Program-made: the position numbers and the translations under genes
Source of the DNA: Atriophallophorus winterbourni
Lineage: Eukaryota; Platyhelminthes; Trematoda; Plagiorchiida; Microphallidae
NCBI GenBank assembly: GCA_013407085.1
Contig: JACCGJ010019687.1
Coordinates: 90,305-154,304 of the forward strand
Length of the DNA stretch: 64,000 bases
Reading direction: 5' to 3'
Shown: positions 26,001 through 31,475 of the stretch, piece by piece
How positions within the stretch are numbered: the first letter of the stretch is position 1
Layout: each line of letters begins with the position of its first letter
The notes under the pieces: generated by a model
What the model was told of the DNA's origin: nothing
The model's database searches: none
What the model saw: the letters and a program-made list of their open reading frames with translations, nothing else

Positions 26001-28044
26001 CACCAACACACCCACGACTAGTTTCGTGCAGCTTGCACTCATCGGGTATGCACAATATGATCAGGACCCACATACCTTGAAACAGCGGATAAATTATAAA
26101 CAAAGTATGAGCTTGTGAGCCACAGTTGGATTAGGCTAGCATTACCAAACCTGTTTAATTACGTGTTAACGCACACATGCAAATGAGTTAAATTTATTAG
26201 CCTGCAAAAATCCTCATTTTCACGTCTTTCCATCACAAAACCCCACGATGGTTTTGGGCTGTGTGTACTCATCATGTTTGGATAATATAATCAGGTTCCG
26301 AATTCCTTTAAATTGCGGACAAATGGTAAACAGGATTTGATACTGTATTCTACTGTTGGATGTGGCTGATACAACCAATTTCATGTCTGCACACACATTT
26401 AGCTGACACGAAACCTATCGCATTGACCAATAATCTTCATTACATTGCACACACACCCCACGACCGGTTTCATGCAGTTTTCATTCAGCAAGTATGGAGA
26501 GTAGTATCAGGATTCACACACGTTGGAAACAGTGAAGGAATGGTGAACTAAGTTTGCACTTGTATGCCACAATAAAATATGCTTGGCACGACCAACCTGT
26601 TCAATCACAAGTGGAATACAAAATACAAACTTTGTTTACCATTCATCCGCTGTTCCAAGTTTTACCGATCCTGATCCTTCTGTCTCTACGTGGTACGTGC
26701 AAACGACACGAAACCATTCTTGAGGTGTGTGGAATGGAACTATATCCAATTGACGATTTTTGTTCAGGGTTTAACCCATCTACGTGTGAAACAATTGAAA
26801 GAATGGCATGCGTGTGGAAACTGTGCGTTTCGGACTGTTTGGGTTTTCGTTCAAGCCTGCTGCATAGAACATGAAGAATACTAGCCATAATATTGGCCAT
26901 GGTTGATCTAACATCAAGTAAAATTTATTTAATTTTGTCCACTTTAAATCCGCGTGGAAAGCATTTTATAATCTAAATATGATATGGTATGAAAGCACAA
27001 GCCTGATCCAGTTTAAGTGCCGCACAGTCAGAGACTGCACGTAGACTAAGATACTGTCAGGTTGCCCAGGCCAAGACATATGGGGGGAATAGAAATGGTA
27101 GTGAGACTTCAGCGCGTTTCAGCATGCAGCTCACTACCTTTGGCAAATCAATTTAGCACGATGTTAGCCGCACAGCACAGATATGCTGCACGATTGCACA
27201 TCCGTGCACATCCGTATAATCTAAATAGATGAATCAAAAATAGATGATTGCTTTTCGAATAAAACGAGCCGAATGTGCACCATTTCCTTAGAAACTATGA
27301 TAAATTTTAAACCTGCTGGATTATTCCACTCATTTTCTGCTGACCTTGGTTAACTGCGTAACATTGTTATTATCTAATTTCGGGTAAATCTTTACAACTA
27401 GGCTTGATTCTACTTTTGACTTCACTTCAGACGGATCAATGCCTGAATACGCCAGCGCATCCTTACTTAGCGTCAGCGGGAGCGCCCAACAAAGTCTAGC
27501 TGATCCTAACACCACTGGAGCGAAGTCTCAGACAATCGATCCGGAGAACGGGAAATACAGAAATATAAGCGAAACTTACTGTATTCCCCATCAAAACAGT
27601 ATTCATCAATATTTATGGCCTACATCTCAATCCTACTTTGCACCGAGCCGCTTACAACAGACAATCACTGAATGTCAACCCGGTATCCAAGATTCCAACG
27701 GCATGTACTACTTAGCCAATGCTTGTGATGCTCCACCAGTTCAAACAAATGGAGGCTTGTTTTTTCGTGATTGTTATAATCCTGCGCAGACAATATTTAT
27801 CCCTTTTACTTCATGTGATCAAAATACACAAATAAGGATGGCGAATCCGGGAAATGCGGTTTGGAACCCGCGGAGATCTGCATTGTTAGACATGATGAAT
27901 AATAAAGTAATCACATCTGGACATCCTGAATCTTGCGTAGCTGTCAACGGCACCGATGAACGAGGTGACAGCCCCGAAGGAGCAATCAACACGGAGGATG
28001 CAGATCACTCACCAAACGGAACTAAAAGCAATATGGATCATTGA
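1935..28044 (+). CDS. DDR: Discoidin domain receptor, 3' nine exons, no kinase domain seen
   Basis: Gene-level entry joining exons 1935-2079, 7554-7640, 8922-9069, 13400-13714, 15948-16217, 20814-21002, 21084-21629, 25515-25910 and 27431-28044. The joined reading frame is open for 902 residues plus stop. It follows the DDR family order: discoidin domain (residues 1-126 of the visible part), DDR-specific discoidin-like domain (127-322), linker, membrane span (about 412-436) and cytoplasmic tail (437-902). Known DDRs are collagen-binding receptor tyrosine kinases of the plasma membrane. Here the frame stops before any Gly-rich loop, HRD or DFG motif. All introns have GT-AG ends. The first two are phase 0 and the rest phase 1, so the joins are mutually consistent. 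The 5' exons are not in view: the first visible exon starts with the third base of a codon. Family assignment is very secure; kinase absence is secure only for this transcript model. Confidence 0.9.
2080..3640. other. DDR intron sequence, nothing recognised
   Basis: First part of the 5474-base intron between exons 1935-2079 and 7554-7640. Short open stretches at 2756-3378 have no recognisable domain. Confidence 0.6.
3641..3720. repeat. Simple repeats, TTA and GTT/GAT triplets
   Basis: A (TTA)n run at 3647-3665 continues into imperfect GTT/GAT-type triplets to about 3720. Low-complexity sequence just before the RTE-like element. Confidence 0.8.
4276..6422 (+). pseudogene. RTE-like non-LTR retrotransposon, endonuclease and N-terminal RT, broken
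   Basis: The conceptual protein resembles the pol of RTE-like elements related to craniofacial development protein 2. AP-endonuclease motifs run from about 4530: KSAVINNELKK, VDVAALQEMRLPD, ITLVNVYTP, then LGDFNARVGADYES, FGVGKSNKNGQRLLELCT and SADCDTDHSLV. The reverse transcriptase part follows from about 5770: LANGKAPGGDGIPPELI, CNNYRRISLLNV, CGFRRGRSTVDMI and FIDLTKAFD at 6219-6251. Frame changes occur near 4710, 4942, 5770 and 5935. Two in-frame TGA codons (4993, 5128) sit where relatives have Trp. The region 3780-4275 may be its 5' untranslated part but shows no recognisable motif. It lies in a DDR intron and is non-functional. Confidence 0.88.
6424..6835 (-). pseudogene. Inverted 3' RT segment of RTE-like element
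   Basis: Read on the minus strand, this gives CDGKLFNRKRLN, then VLIMDLLFADDGAILPNP near 6760-6705. After a frame change comes a degenerate stretch reading PIITVEKC, FFTYLSPTVEDNLSVDTEID and NRVD. It carries the catalytic FADD box and the thumb/connector region that the plus-strand element next to it lacks. The two pieces abut at about 6422/6424 in opposite orientation, with the 3'-most part at the junction. Confidence 0.82.
6836..7553. other. DDR intron sequence, nothing recognised
   Basis: An open stretch at 7033-7407 on + has no domain similarity that I recognise and no splice support. Confidence 0.6.
7554..7640 (+). CDS. DDR: DDR exon: middle of discoidin domain
   Basis: This is an 87-base exon of 29 whole codons, phase 0 at both ends. 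The acceptor is TTTTTGCAG at 7553 and the donor AAG|GTTCGT at 7641. It encodes NSYVPAFLLRYQRLDGRGW followed by YDYRMRNGTK. That corresponds to the strands of human DDR that read as a Tyr-Lys-Ile-Asn-Tyr segment and then a Trp and an NG turn. It joins in frame to the exons ending at 2079 and starting at 8922. It would be missed by an ATG-to-stop search. Confidence 0.88.
7641..8921. other. DDR intron (1281 bases)
   Basis: Apart from the dispersed repeat at 7750-7966, nothing is recognised. The GT at 7641 and AG at 8920-8921 define it. Confidence 0.7.
7750..7966 (+). repeat. Dispersed repeat family C, copy 1
   Basis: About 215 bases clearly similar to 27010-27222. Shared blocks include CGCACAGTC, CTGTCAGGTT, GCAGCTC(G/A)CTACCT, then GAATCAATTTAGCACG or CAAATCAATTTAGCACG, TAGC(T)CCATAGCACAGA-type text and ATCCGTGC. 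The orientation is the same. It could be a short fragment of a larger element; no coding capacity was identified with confidence. Confidence 0.75.
8922..9069 (+). CDS. DDR: DDR exon: end of discoidin domain
   Basis: The acceptor is CGCCCCAG at 8921 and the donor GAAG|GTATGC at 9070; the exon ends in phase 1. It encodes ITLDPPIVAKRFRLYPY and then FMCLRIAVYGTPFE. This matches the DDR block with the invariant PPIVAR-FVR-P strand and the Cys of the MCMRVELYG strand. The retained Cys pairs in known DDRs with the WCP Cys of the exon at 1935-2079. The Cys that normally follows YG is a Thr here. Confidence 0.92.
9070..10305. other. DDR intron sequence, nothing recognised
   Basis: First part of the 4330-base intron 9070-13399. 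Confidence 0.6.
10306..10445 (+). repeat. Hammerhead repeat family A, sense copy in DDR intron
   Basis: Typical flank CCACTGTTTCAAGCG, then GATCTTACCGTCCC, the ribozyme core at 10361-10402, and GTGTGTGATGGAAATGCACG downstream. The 5' half of the 229-base unit is missing. Confidence 0.85.
10361..10402 (+). ncRNA. Hammerhead ribozyme (type I), near intact
   Basis: Stem I strands CCCTAC (10361-10366) and GTGGGG (10397-10402) pair with one G-U. CTGATGA is at 10367-10373. Stem II is GTGC (10374-10377) and GCAC (10383-10386) around loop AAACA. GAAA is at 10387-10390. Stem III is only the A-T plus one C-G pair around a CA loop (10391-10394). The cleavage triplet is GTC, so scission would be after 10396. 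All core bases required by the hammerhead consensus are present. It lies sense in a DDR intron. Activity is inferred, not shown. Confidence 0.85.
10446..11684. other. DDR intron sequence, nothing recognised
   Basis: No coding or repeat signal that I can name. Confidence 0.55.
11685..12130 (-). pseudogene. RTE-like element, C-terminal RT/connector fragment
   Basis: The minus-strand reading gives KLTVKTEVMVHSVCVVNSLL, then EMKLHVFSLQSFHRILNISW and MDRVKHTEVLSK. It is the same protein segment as the plus-strand copy at 30735-31090. Nearer 12000-12100 it has a degenerate VTVKNCQLE-like stretch. It is truncated at both ends, with frame changes near 11900 and 12000. Confidence 0.8.
12131..13399. 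other. DDR intron sequence, nothing recognised
   Basis: Open stretches at 12450-13412 do not match a family. The last bases form the polypyrimidine tract of the acceptor at 13399. Confidence 0.6.
13400..13714 (+). CDS. DDR: DDR exon: start of discoidin-like domain
   Basis: The acceptor is TTTTTCTCTCGCCAG at 13399 and the donor CAAG|GTTAGT at 13715; phase 1 on both sides. With the G carried from the previous exon the domain opens DGAVEYAIPEGG, then ISLNDTDYDG, GGLGLLMD and NVVGWFRRQ, ending MFTFDQ. These are the landmarks of the second, DDR-only discoidin-like (DS-like) domain: DGxxSY, LNDxxYDG, GGLGxLxDG, YVGW and the FEFDR strand. The match runs over the whole exon without gaps that would need other exons. 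Confidence 0.93.
13715..14879. other. DDR intron sequence, nothing recognised
   Basis: First half of the intron 13715-15947. Confidence 0.6.
14880..14965 (+). repeat. Hammerhead repeat family A, sense copy in DDR intron
   Basis: A short copy: ribozyme core 14886-14927, then a GGTGTGAATGACGG-like variant of the family 3' flank, AGCATGCAAATGA and ATTTTG. The 5' half of the unit is missing. Confidence 0.85.
14886..14927 (+). ncRNA. Hammerhead ribozyme (type I), intact consensus
   Basis: This is the best copy in the window. CCCTAC (14886-14891) pairs with GTGGGG (14922-14927) as stem I. CTGATGA is at 14892-14898. GTGC/GCAC (14899-14902 and 14908-14911) enclose AAACA as stem II. GAAA is at 14912-14915. 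ACCGGT (14915-14920) is a self-complementary stem III with no room for a hairpin loop, so it would work intermolecularly or in tandem transcripts. Cleavage would follow C14921. Hammerheads are small self-cleaving RNAs, and SINE-like copies are known from schistosomes. This one lies sense to the DDR pre-mRNA. Confidence 0.9.
14966..15947. other. DDR intron sequence, nothing recognised
   Basis: It ends in a TTC-rich pyrimidine tract before the acceptor. Confidence 0.6.
15948..16217 (+). CDS. DDR: DDR exon: rest of discoidin-like domain
   Basis: The acceptor is GTCCCAG at 15947, preceded by (TTC)n, and the donor is CAA|GTGAGT at 16218. It encodes VRNFTSLRIHALN, then WIPLKLGGRIGRFIRVTLWF and WIVLSEITFKS. 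Human DDRs have RNFT, a V-H-C-N-N strand, a V-P-L--R-A-F--C-F strand and a SEI-F-S end at these places. An N-glycosylation sequon is present in RNFTS. Both cysteines expected in the two strands are replaced, by Ala in RIHALN and Val in FIRVTL. Confidence 0.93.
16218..19714. other. DDR intron sequence, nothing recognised
   Basis: About 3.5 kb with only short open stretches, none with a domain. Confidence 0.6.
19715..19815 (-). repeat. Hammerhead repeat family A, broken copy
   Basis: On the minus strand the core keeps a stem II-like block and GAAA, but bases within CTGATGA are deleted (CTGAGTG). Not expected to cleave. Confidence 0.65.
19816..20813. other. DDR intron sequence, nothing recognised
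   Basis: Open stretches at 20255-20684 have no domain. It ends with the acceptor at 20813. Confidence 0.55.
20814..21002 (+). CDS. DDR: DDR exon: extracellular linker
   Basis: The exon starts after CATAACAG at 20813 and ends before GTGGGT at 21003, phase 1 on both sides. It gives 63 residues starting TLVEGDKFPAEQ and ending DTVSTENE, with no cysteine. An alternative upstream CAG at 20776 would put the exon out of phase with the donor at 16217, so 20814 is preferred. The segment lies between the discoidin-like domain and the membrane span and is low in conserved features, as in other DDRs. Confidence 0.75.
21003..21083 (+). other. Short 81-base in-frame DDR intron
   Basis: GTGGGT...TGTACAG, exactly 27 codons with no stop in the DDR frame. 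Removal gives ENE|DPD across the join. Retention would insert 27 mostly hydrophobic and Cys-containing residues just outside the membrane span. All other introns of this gene visible here are 1.3-5.5 kb. Confidence 0.7.
21084..21629 (+). CDS. DDR: DDR exon: transmembrane segment and juxtamembrane region
   Basis: The acceptor is TGTCTGTACAG at 21083 and the donor CATG|GTAAGT at 21630. The exon encodes a short extracellular stretch and a single hydrophobic span at 21164-21238 (YVIAVLCCCLGSIAF then VTLFVFMM). A strongly basic stop-transfer segment RVRRYRRGRLKKLRN follows, and then a long Ser/Asn/Gln-rich cytosolic stretch. Tyrosines occur in TQYTSSSYS, FQYNQL and PSYNHF contexts. The position and single-pass topology fit DDRs. 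Confidence 0.88.
21630..22465. other. DDR intron sequence, nothing recognised
   Basis: First part of intron 21630-25514. Confidence 0.6.
22466..22860 (+). pseudogene. CR1-like element, C-terminal RT fragment
   Basis: The plus-strand reading, with several frame changes and stops, gives NVYLRPTIGYGIE, then RKDIDLFTKIYHRATKLLIG, LRNVSYTGRL, HIILTYKIMSTKGHPLRHLF and SGNEMTREN. The same order of motifs appears in the minus-strand element at 52269-52715 (YLIPIMEHASQAW, then RIYHRATKLVRGFRDLTYEE). A decayed 3' fragment inside a DDR intron. Confidence 0.8.
22861..24369. other. DDR intron sequence, nothing recognised
   Basis: No family match in the open stretches at 22956-23333 or 23771-23995. Confidence 0.55.
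24370..24540 (-). repeat. Hammerhead repeat family A, core-deleted copy
   Basis: The left part (CGCATGCATTTCCGTG) and right part (CTTGAATCTGTAGAGAAGTGGT, as a degenerate match, then GGCTGGCACGACTAACCTG) of the unit are present, but most of stem II and the catalytic core is lost. Confidence 0.65.
24541..25514. other. DDR intron sequence, nothing recognised
   Basis: End of intron 21630-25514. A minus open stretch at 25026-25268 shows no domain. Confidence 0.55.
25515..25910 (+). CDS. DDR: DDR exon: proline-rich cytoplasmic segment
   Basis: The acceptor is CTTACCAACAG at 25514 and the donor TTAG|GTAAGT at 25911, phase 1 in and out. It encodes 132 residues. The central run is CPPPPPDQPLPPLPPPSTSP, which offers SH3- or WW-type docking sites, and HNNPYSGNNY follows further on. 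No part of a kinase fold is visible. The joins are supported by phase and by good splice sites rather than by sequence conservation. Confidence 0.75.
25975..26615 (-). repeat. Hammerhead repeat family A, three tandem units
   Basis: Head-to-tail minus-strand units at about 25975-26170, 26212-26400 and 26440-26615. The conserved core recurs at 26012-26046, 26252-26285 and 26457-26495, spaced 229 and 212 bases. Unit 1 keeps stem II (GTGC/GCAC) and GAAA but has CCGATGA. Unit 2 has a scrambled core. Unit 3 keeps GAAACCGGTC but has an extra base in CTGATGA. All three are likely dead ribozymes. They are antisense to the DDR gene, in its last intron. Confidence 0.82.
26635..26790 (+). repeat. Hammerhead repeat family A, inverted broken copy
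   Basis: Plus-strand copy facing the preceding tandem array. It keeps GCTGTTCCAAG, GATCCTGATCCTTCTGTC, CACGAAACC and GTGTGTGGAATGG-like blocks. The CTGATGA box reads GTGGTAC, so it is inactive. Confidence 0.65.
26995..27225 (+). repeat. Dispersed repeat family C, copy 2
   Basis: Similar to 7750-7966 along most of its length and in the same orientation. See that entry for the shared blocks. Both copies are in DDR introns. Confidence 0.75.
27431..28044 (+). CDS. DDR: DDR terminal exon with stop codon
   Basis: The acceptor is CTTCACTTCAG at 27430, phase 1, and the frame runs 203 residues to TGA at 28042-28044. It opens DGSMPEYASASLL and ends NGTKSNMDH. It contains several tyrosines (KYRNISETY, MYYLAN, DCYNPAQT) and is hydrophilic with no domain recognised. 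No AATAAA was seen in the next kilobase. An internal phase-1 donor, CGAG|GTGACA at 27965, could splice out the stop codon. The exon is supported by its long open frame and its acceptor. Confidence 0.72.
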
Positions 28045-30714
28045 TTGTCTGATTGAACAGCTGTGTCAGAGAGTTTAACTACAGTCTTCTCATTTTTCGG
28101 CTTCATTGCTAAAACTTCAAGGTCAGCACCTCAATTTGATTCAATCTAGTCATTTCGGTAAACCCTATTCTTCAAAAAGTGCTTTTAAGTCTAGGTGCAT
28201 TTTATCGTCCGCTGTGAAAATTCCCAGTTCCATGCAACGTACACAAAATACTCTTGTGATTCCCCTTCTGTAAATTGTCGACACACTGGGCTTCATAATG
28301 CCTTTCTACCTTAATATGAACAATCAGCTGTTCATGTAAACATTGTTTTGATGTTTATTTAAAGTGTGGACAACACGCACCAACATTTTTACTCGCGGCG
28401 CCGAGAGTTTTGCCTCCGTACTCAATTACTCCTCTCTTTCTTACACTATTTCCTCTTTTTGTACATTCATTTTATTTCAGTTAAACGCTTTTAAGATTTG
28501 GCTGGCGATTGCTGTTGATTGCACATAAAAACAAATTATAAAAGAAGTGTTATTCTTACACCTCGCTTCAGTGTAGCAGGTCAATGATAATTTAATCGGC
28601 TGTTTCGGAGAGTGCATGCGAGTGAATGAGCGATGGGTGTGCTACACACGGCACACAGGTCTCGCAAACGTTGTGCGACTTGCAACATGGATGATAAATC
28701 ACTGCATCTTCTTTAAAATGCATTACTGTTAATCGATTATTCTTTTCCAAATGGCTCATGGCAAACTTCATCTGGTTTGATAAGCATTTGTGAGAAAATG
28801 GTTTGGAAGCTCGGTGAAGGTGAACGTACTATTTCCCACATCCGATTTAATTATGATTGGAAGTTTGTACGTGTTCTAGTAAGCTTATATTACTAACGTT
28901 TTGAACTATGGTGGTAACGGACGAATATATTTGACAAACTTTTATATAATTTGAATTGGTCTACACGACATTGTATGTTTCGTTTAACGCGACCCGTGAT
29001 TATTGTTACAAAGGCCACCCAGATGTTTTTCAAAACAGTTCAGTCTAGCTTTCCGATATCATAACGGTGCACTACTAACATCTTTATATGATGTTCCAAG
29101 ATTACAAAATTTTGTTTTTCAGTTTTGAACGCGGTATGAATTTCCATCTGATTTCCGTGTTGAAATGAGTTTTGGTGTCATCAATGAACAGGTGCTTTTA
29201 CTGTTTCTGCTTTACTACATTTTACTCGTGATTTTACGGTTCATAAGATTCTCGTGCAAAGTCAATGAATACCGCGTTATAATAATAATAATAATAGTGC
29301 CGCCTCTAAATTAAACGCACTTAAGATGTGGAATACTACTCGGAGGTGTGAGAAGTTTTATTGCCAAAAGATTGTTCATGCGTTTCGCCATATTGATCTC
29401 GCTACAGAAACACAGCGAAATGAAAAGCAAGCAATTTGGGTTCGTCCATATTGCTACGTCACATAGTTTCAGCGCTGTTTGTGTGGCTTAAGTGGAAGGA
29501 ATACTAAAACTTTTTGTGTTTTTAATAGTGGAGTGCTAATATTGTAGGTTTACAGGCAAGGTTGAAGTAGGCCTAGTAGCTTCATGACCAAATGTTGCGT
29601 AGTGAGTAGTTAGTGTGTCAGACTCTTCAGCCATGAATATCGTTTATGGTTTGCGAACAAATCCATATGCGACACCTCCTTTTATCAACAGAAGCCTCAT
29701 GATTTTTTCATGAACCAGCTTTTGAGCGCAGTTCTATAGTGATTGTACATGAAAAGTAGATATCTTAATAAATCGAGCAATCTGTTCATGGTTGCTGCAC
29801 CGACTGACTGTAGCTCTGATCTTGCCACGAATGACTATCGAAAATAACCAATACTCGTTAGATGTGCACAGAAAAGTGGCCTCATTATCTTTTCTTAAGA
29901 CATTAATGCTCGTGTAGGTCATCAATATTTAAGCGAGTATATTTGTTTAAGGTTTGGTCTCGATTGTCTTCTATTGACAATGGTAAGAGGCTGCTTAGCT
30001 CCTGCTCAGAGTTCAGGTTTTTCTTACCGCACTAATTCTCGCCATCAACTCTTCCACCGTCAACGATCTTATTCACGCAAATTGACAAACTATCACTATC
30101 AGCTCTTACTGACAAGTTTGCCGCTCACACCTAGAGTCTGTACCAAGTCTGGGCATGTTGAACGACCAATCGAAACATGACTTTTAAAGCTAACGCTGAA
30201 ACAATAAAACAACGTATAACGGTACAAGTTGTTTCAGATACTAATCCTCATTAGTTCTCATCTTACGAAATCCAAATCGAATTTCCGAGTACACAGTATC
30301 AGATTACTCTCGCAGTTACATCTTTAAAATTGTCATAAAAACGATTTTCCTGAGACTTCTTACAGGAAAGAATATTCCCACATTCCACGCCCAAACTAAT
30401 TTCCAAAAAAGATGCATGTAAAGGCACGTTCGATTCGCTATTCATGCACTTAGTTTAATGGGCATCAGTAGTTCAACCGTGTATCCAACATGCCCAAAAT
30501 TAATCACACCTACATATTTTATCAACTGATCCGGATATGACCCCGGTGATTCAAATGACCTATCTACACATATTATGAACTTTATGATAAAAACTACACT
30601 TCACGGTTTAATAAACCTGATCATAATATATATTTCTCAGAAGCGAGCACGAAGCAAAGAACGTGGCTGCTTATGAAGTTCGCGTGAAGGTGATATAGCA
30701 AACAGATTCCGGTC
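28045..30714. other. 3' flank of DDR, nothing certain
   Basis: It contains the presumed 3' UTR. A strong acceptor-like site (TACATTCATTTTATTTCAG, ending 28480) is visible. A (TAA)n microsatellite is at 29278-29297. Open stretches at 29734-30180 have no domain. Confidence 0.5.
29278..29298. repeat. TAA microsatellite
   Basis: About six uninterrupted TAA units. Confidence 0.85.
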
Positions 30715-31475
30715 GAGTTAAAACATTTCAGCAGCTGTAATTTTGTCCCGATTGAACTCTCGTGTTTGGGGTAACTGCAAGCTGACTGTAAAAACAAAGA
30801 TGATGGTATACAGCGCGTGCATATTAAATCCTTTACTGTACGGCAGTGAAACATGTACCATCCACGCAAGACACGAACGGAAGCTGAATGCTTTCCATCT
30901 ACGAAGCATCCGTCGTATCTTGAACATACCGTGGATGAACAGGGTGACGAATGCTGAATTGCTTTCAAATGCTGGTCTACAGAGCATGTTCACCTTATTA
31001 CGACAGAGCCGCCTGCGGTGGCTTGGTCATGTCTACAGAATGAAAAATGGTCGTATTCTGACAGATCTACTTAATGATGAGTTACAATTAGGAAGTCGAC
31101 CATTGGGCAGACCGCACTTGCGGTTCAAAGACGTTTTCAAAAGAGATACGAATGTTCTTGGCATTGACCCTGCGAGATGGGAAGAACTTGCTCTTGGCCG
31201 CTCATATTGGAGGCATTGTGTAAAGCGTCGCCTGCAAGCTGGGGGATGAGCAGATACAGCTCTTGGCTGCTGAACGCAGATCACGCCGCCTGCGTGCAAC
31301 TGACGCACTACAATCGAGTTCTGACAATCTTTGCCAGCGCTGCGGGAGAGATTGTTCCTCCCGAATCGGACTGTCTAGGCATTCAAAAATCTGTAGAACA
31401 TGAAAATTCATGCGATTTTGATGTACATCCATGGTCGACATCGACCGAAGTAGGGCAACACACACATCTAATTTA
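30715..31475 (+). pseudogene. RTE-like element, 3' end with terminal zinc finger
   Basis: From about 30720 the frame reads LSRLNSRVWGNCKLTVKTKM, then LLYGSETCTIHARHERKLNA, FHLRSIRRILNIPWMNRV, LRWLGHVYRMKNGRI and WRHCVKRRLQAGG. The longest uninterrupted frame is 30743-31249. After a frame change near 31245 it continues CQRCGRDCSSRIGLSRHSKI plus Cys at about 31333-31395, a C2HC-type finger that ends this element family. It is 5'-truncated before the FADD box. It is the best preserved RTE-like 3' end here and probably the youngest. Confidence 0.88.

Noticed and set aside
25975..26615. Regularly spaced repeats that might suggest a CRISPR-like array.
   Set aside because: The period is over 200 bases, the whole unit is repeated rather than a short repeat with unique spacers, and the context is an animal intron.
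30621..30993. Minus-strand open stretches at the RTE-like 3' end.
   Set aside because: They are antisense shadows of the plus-strand RTE-like frame.
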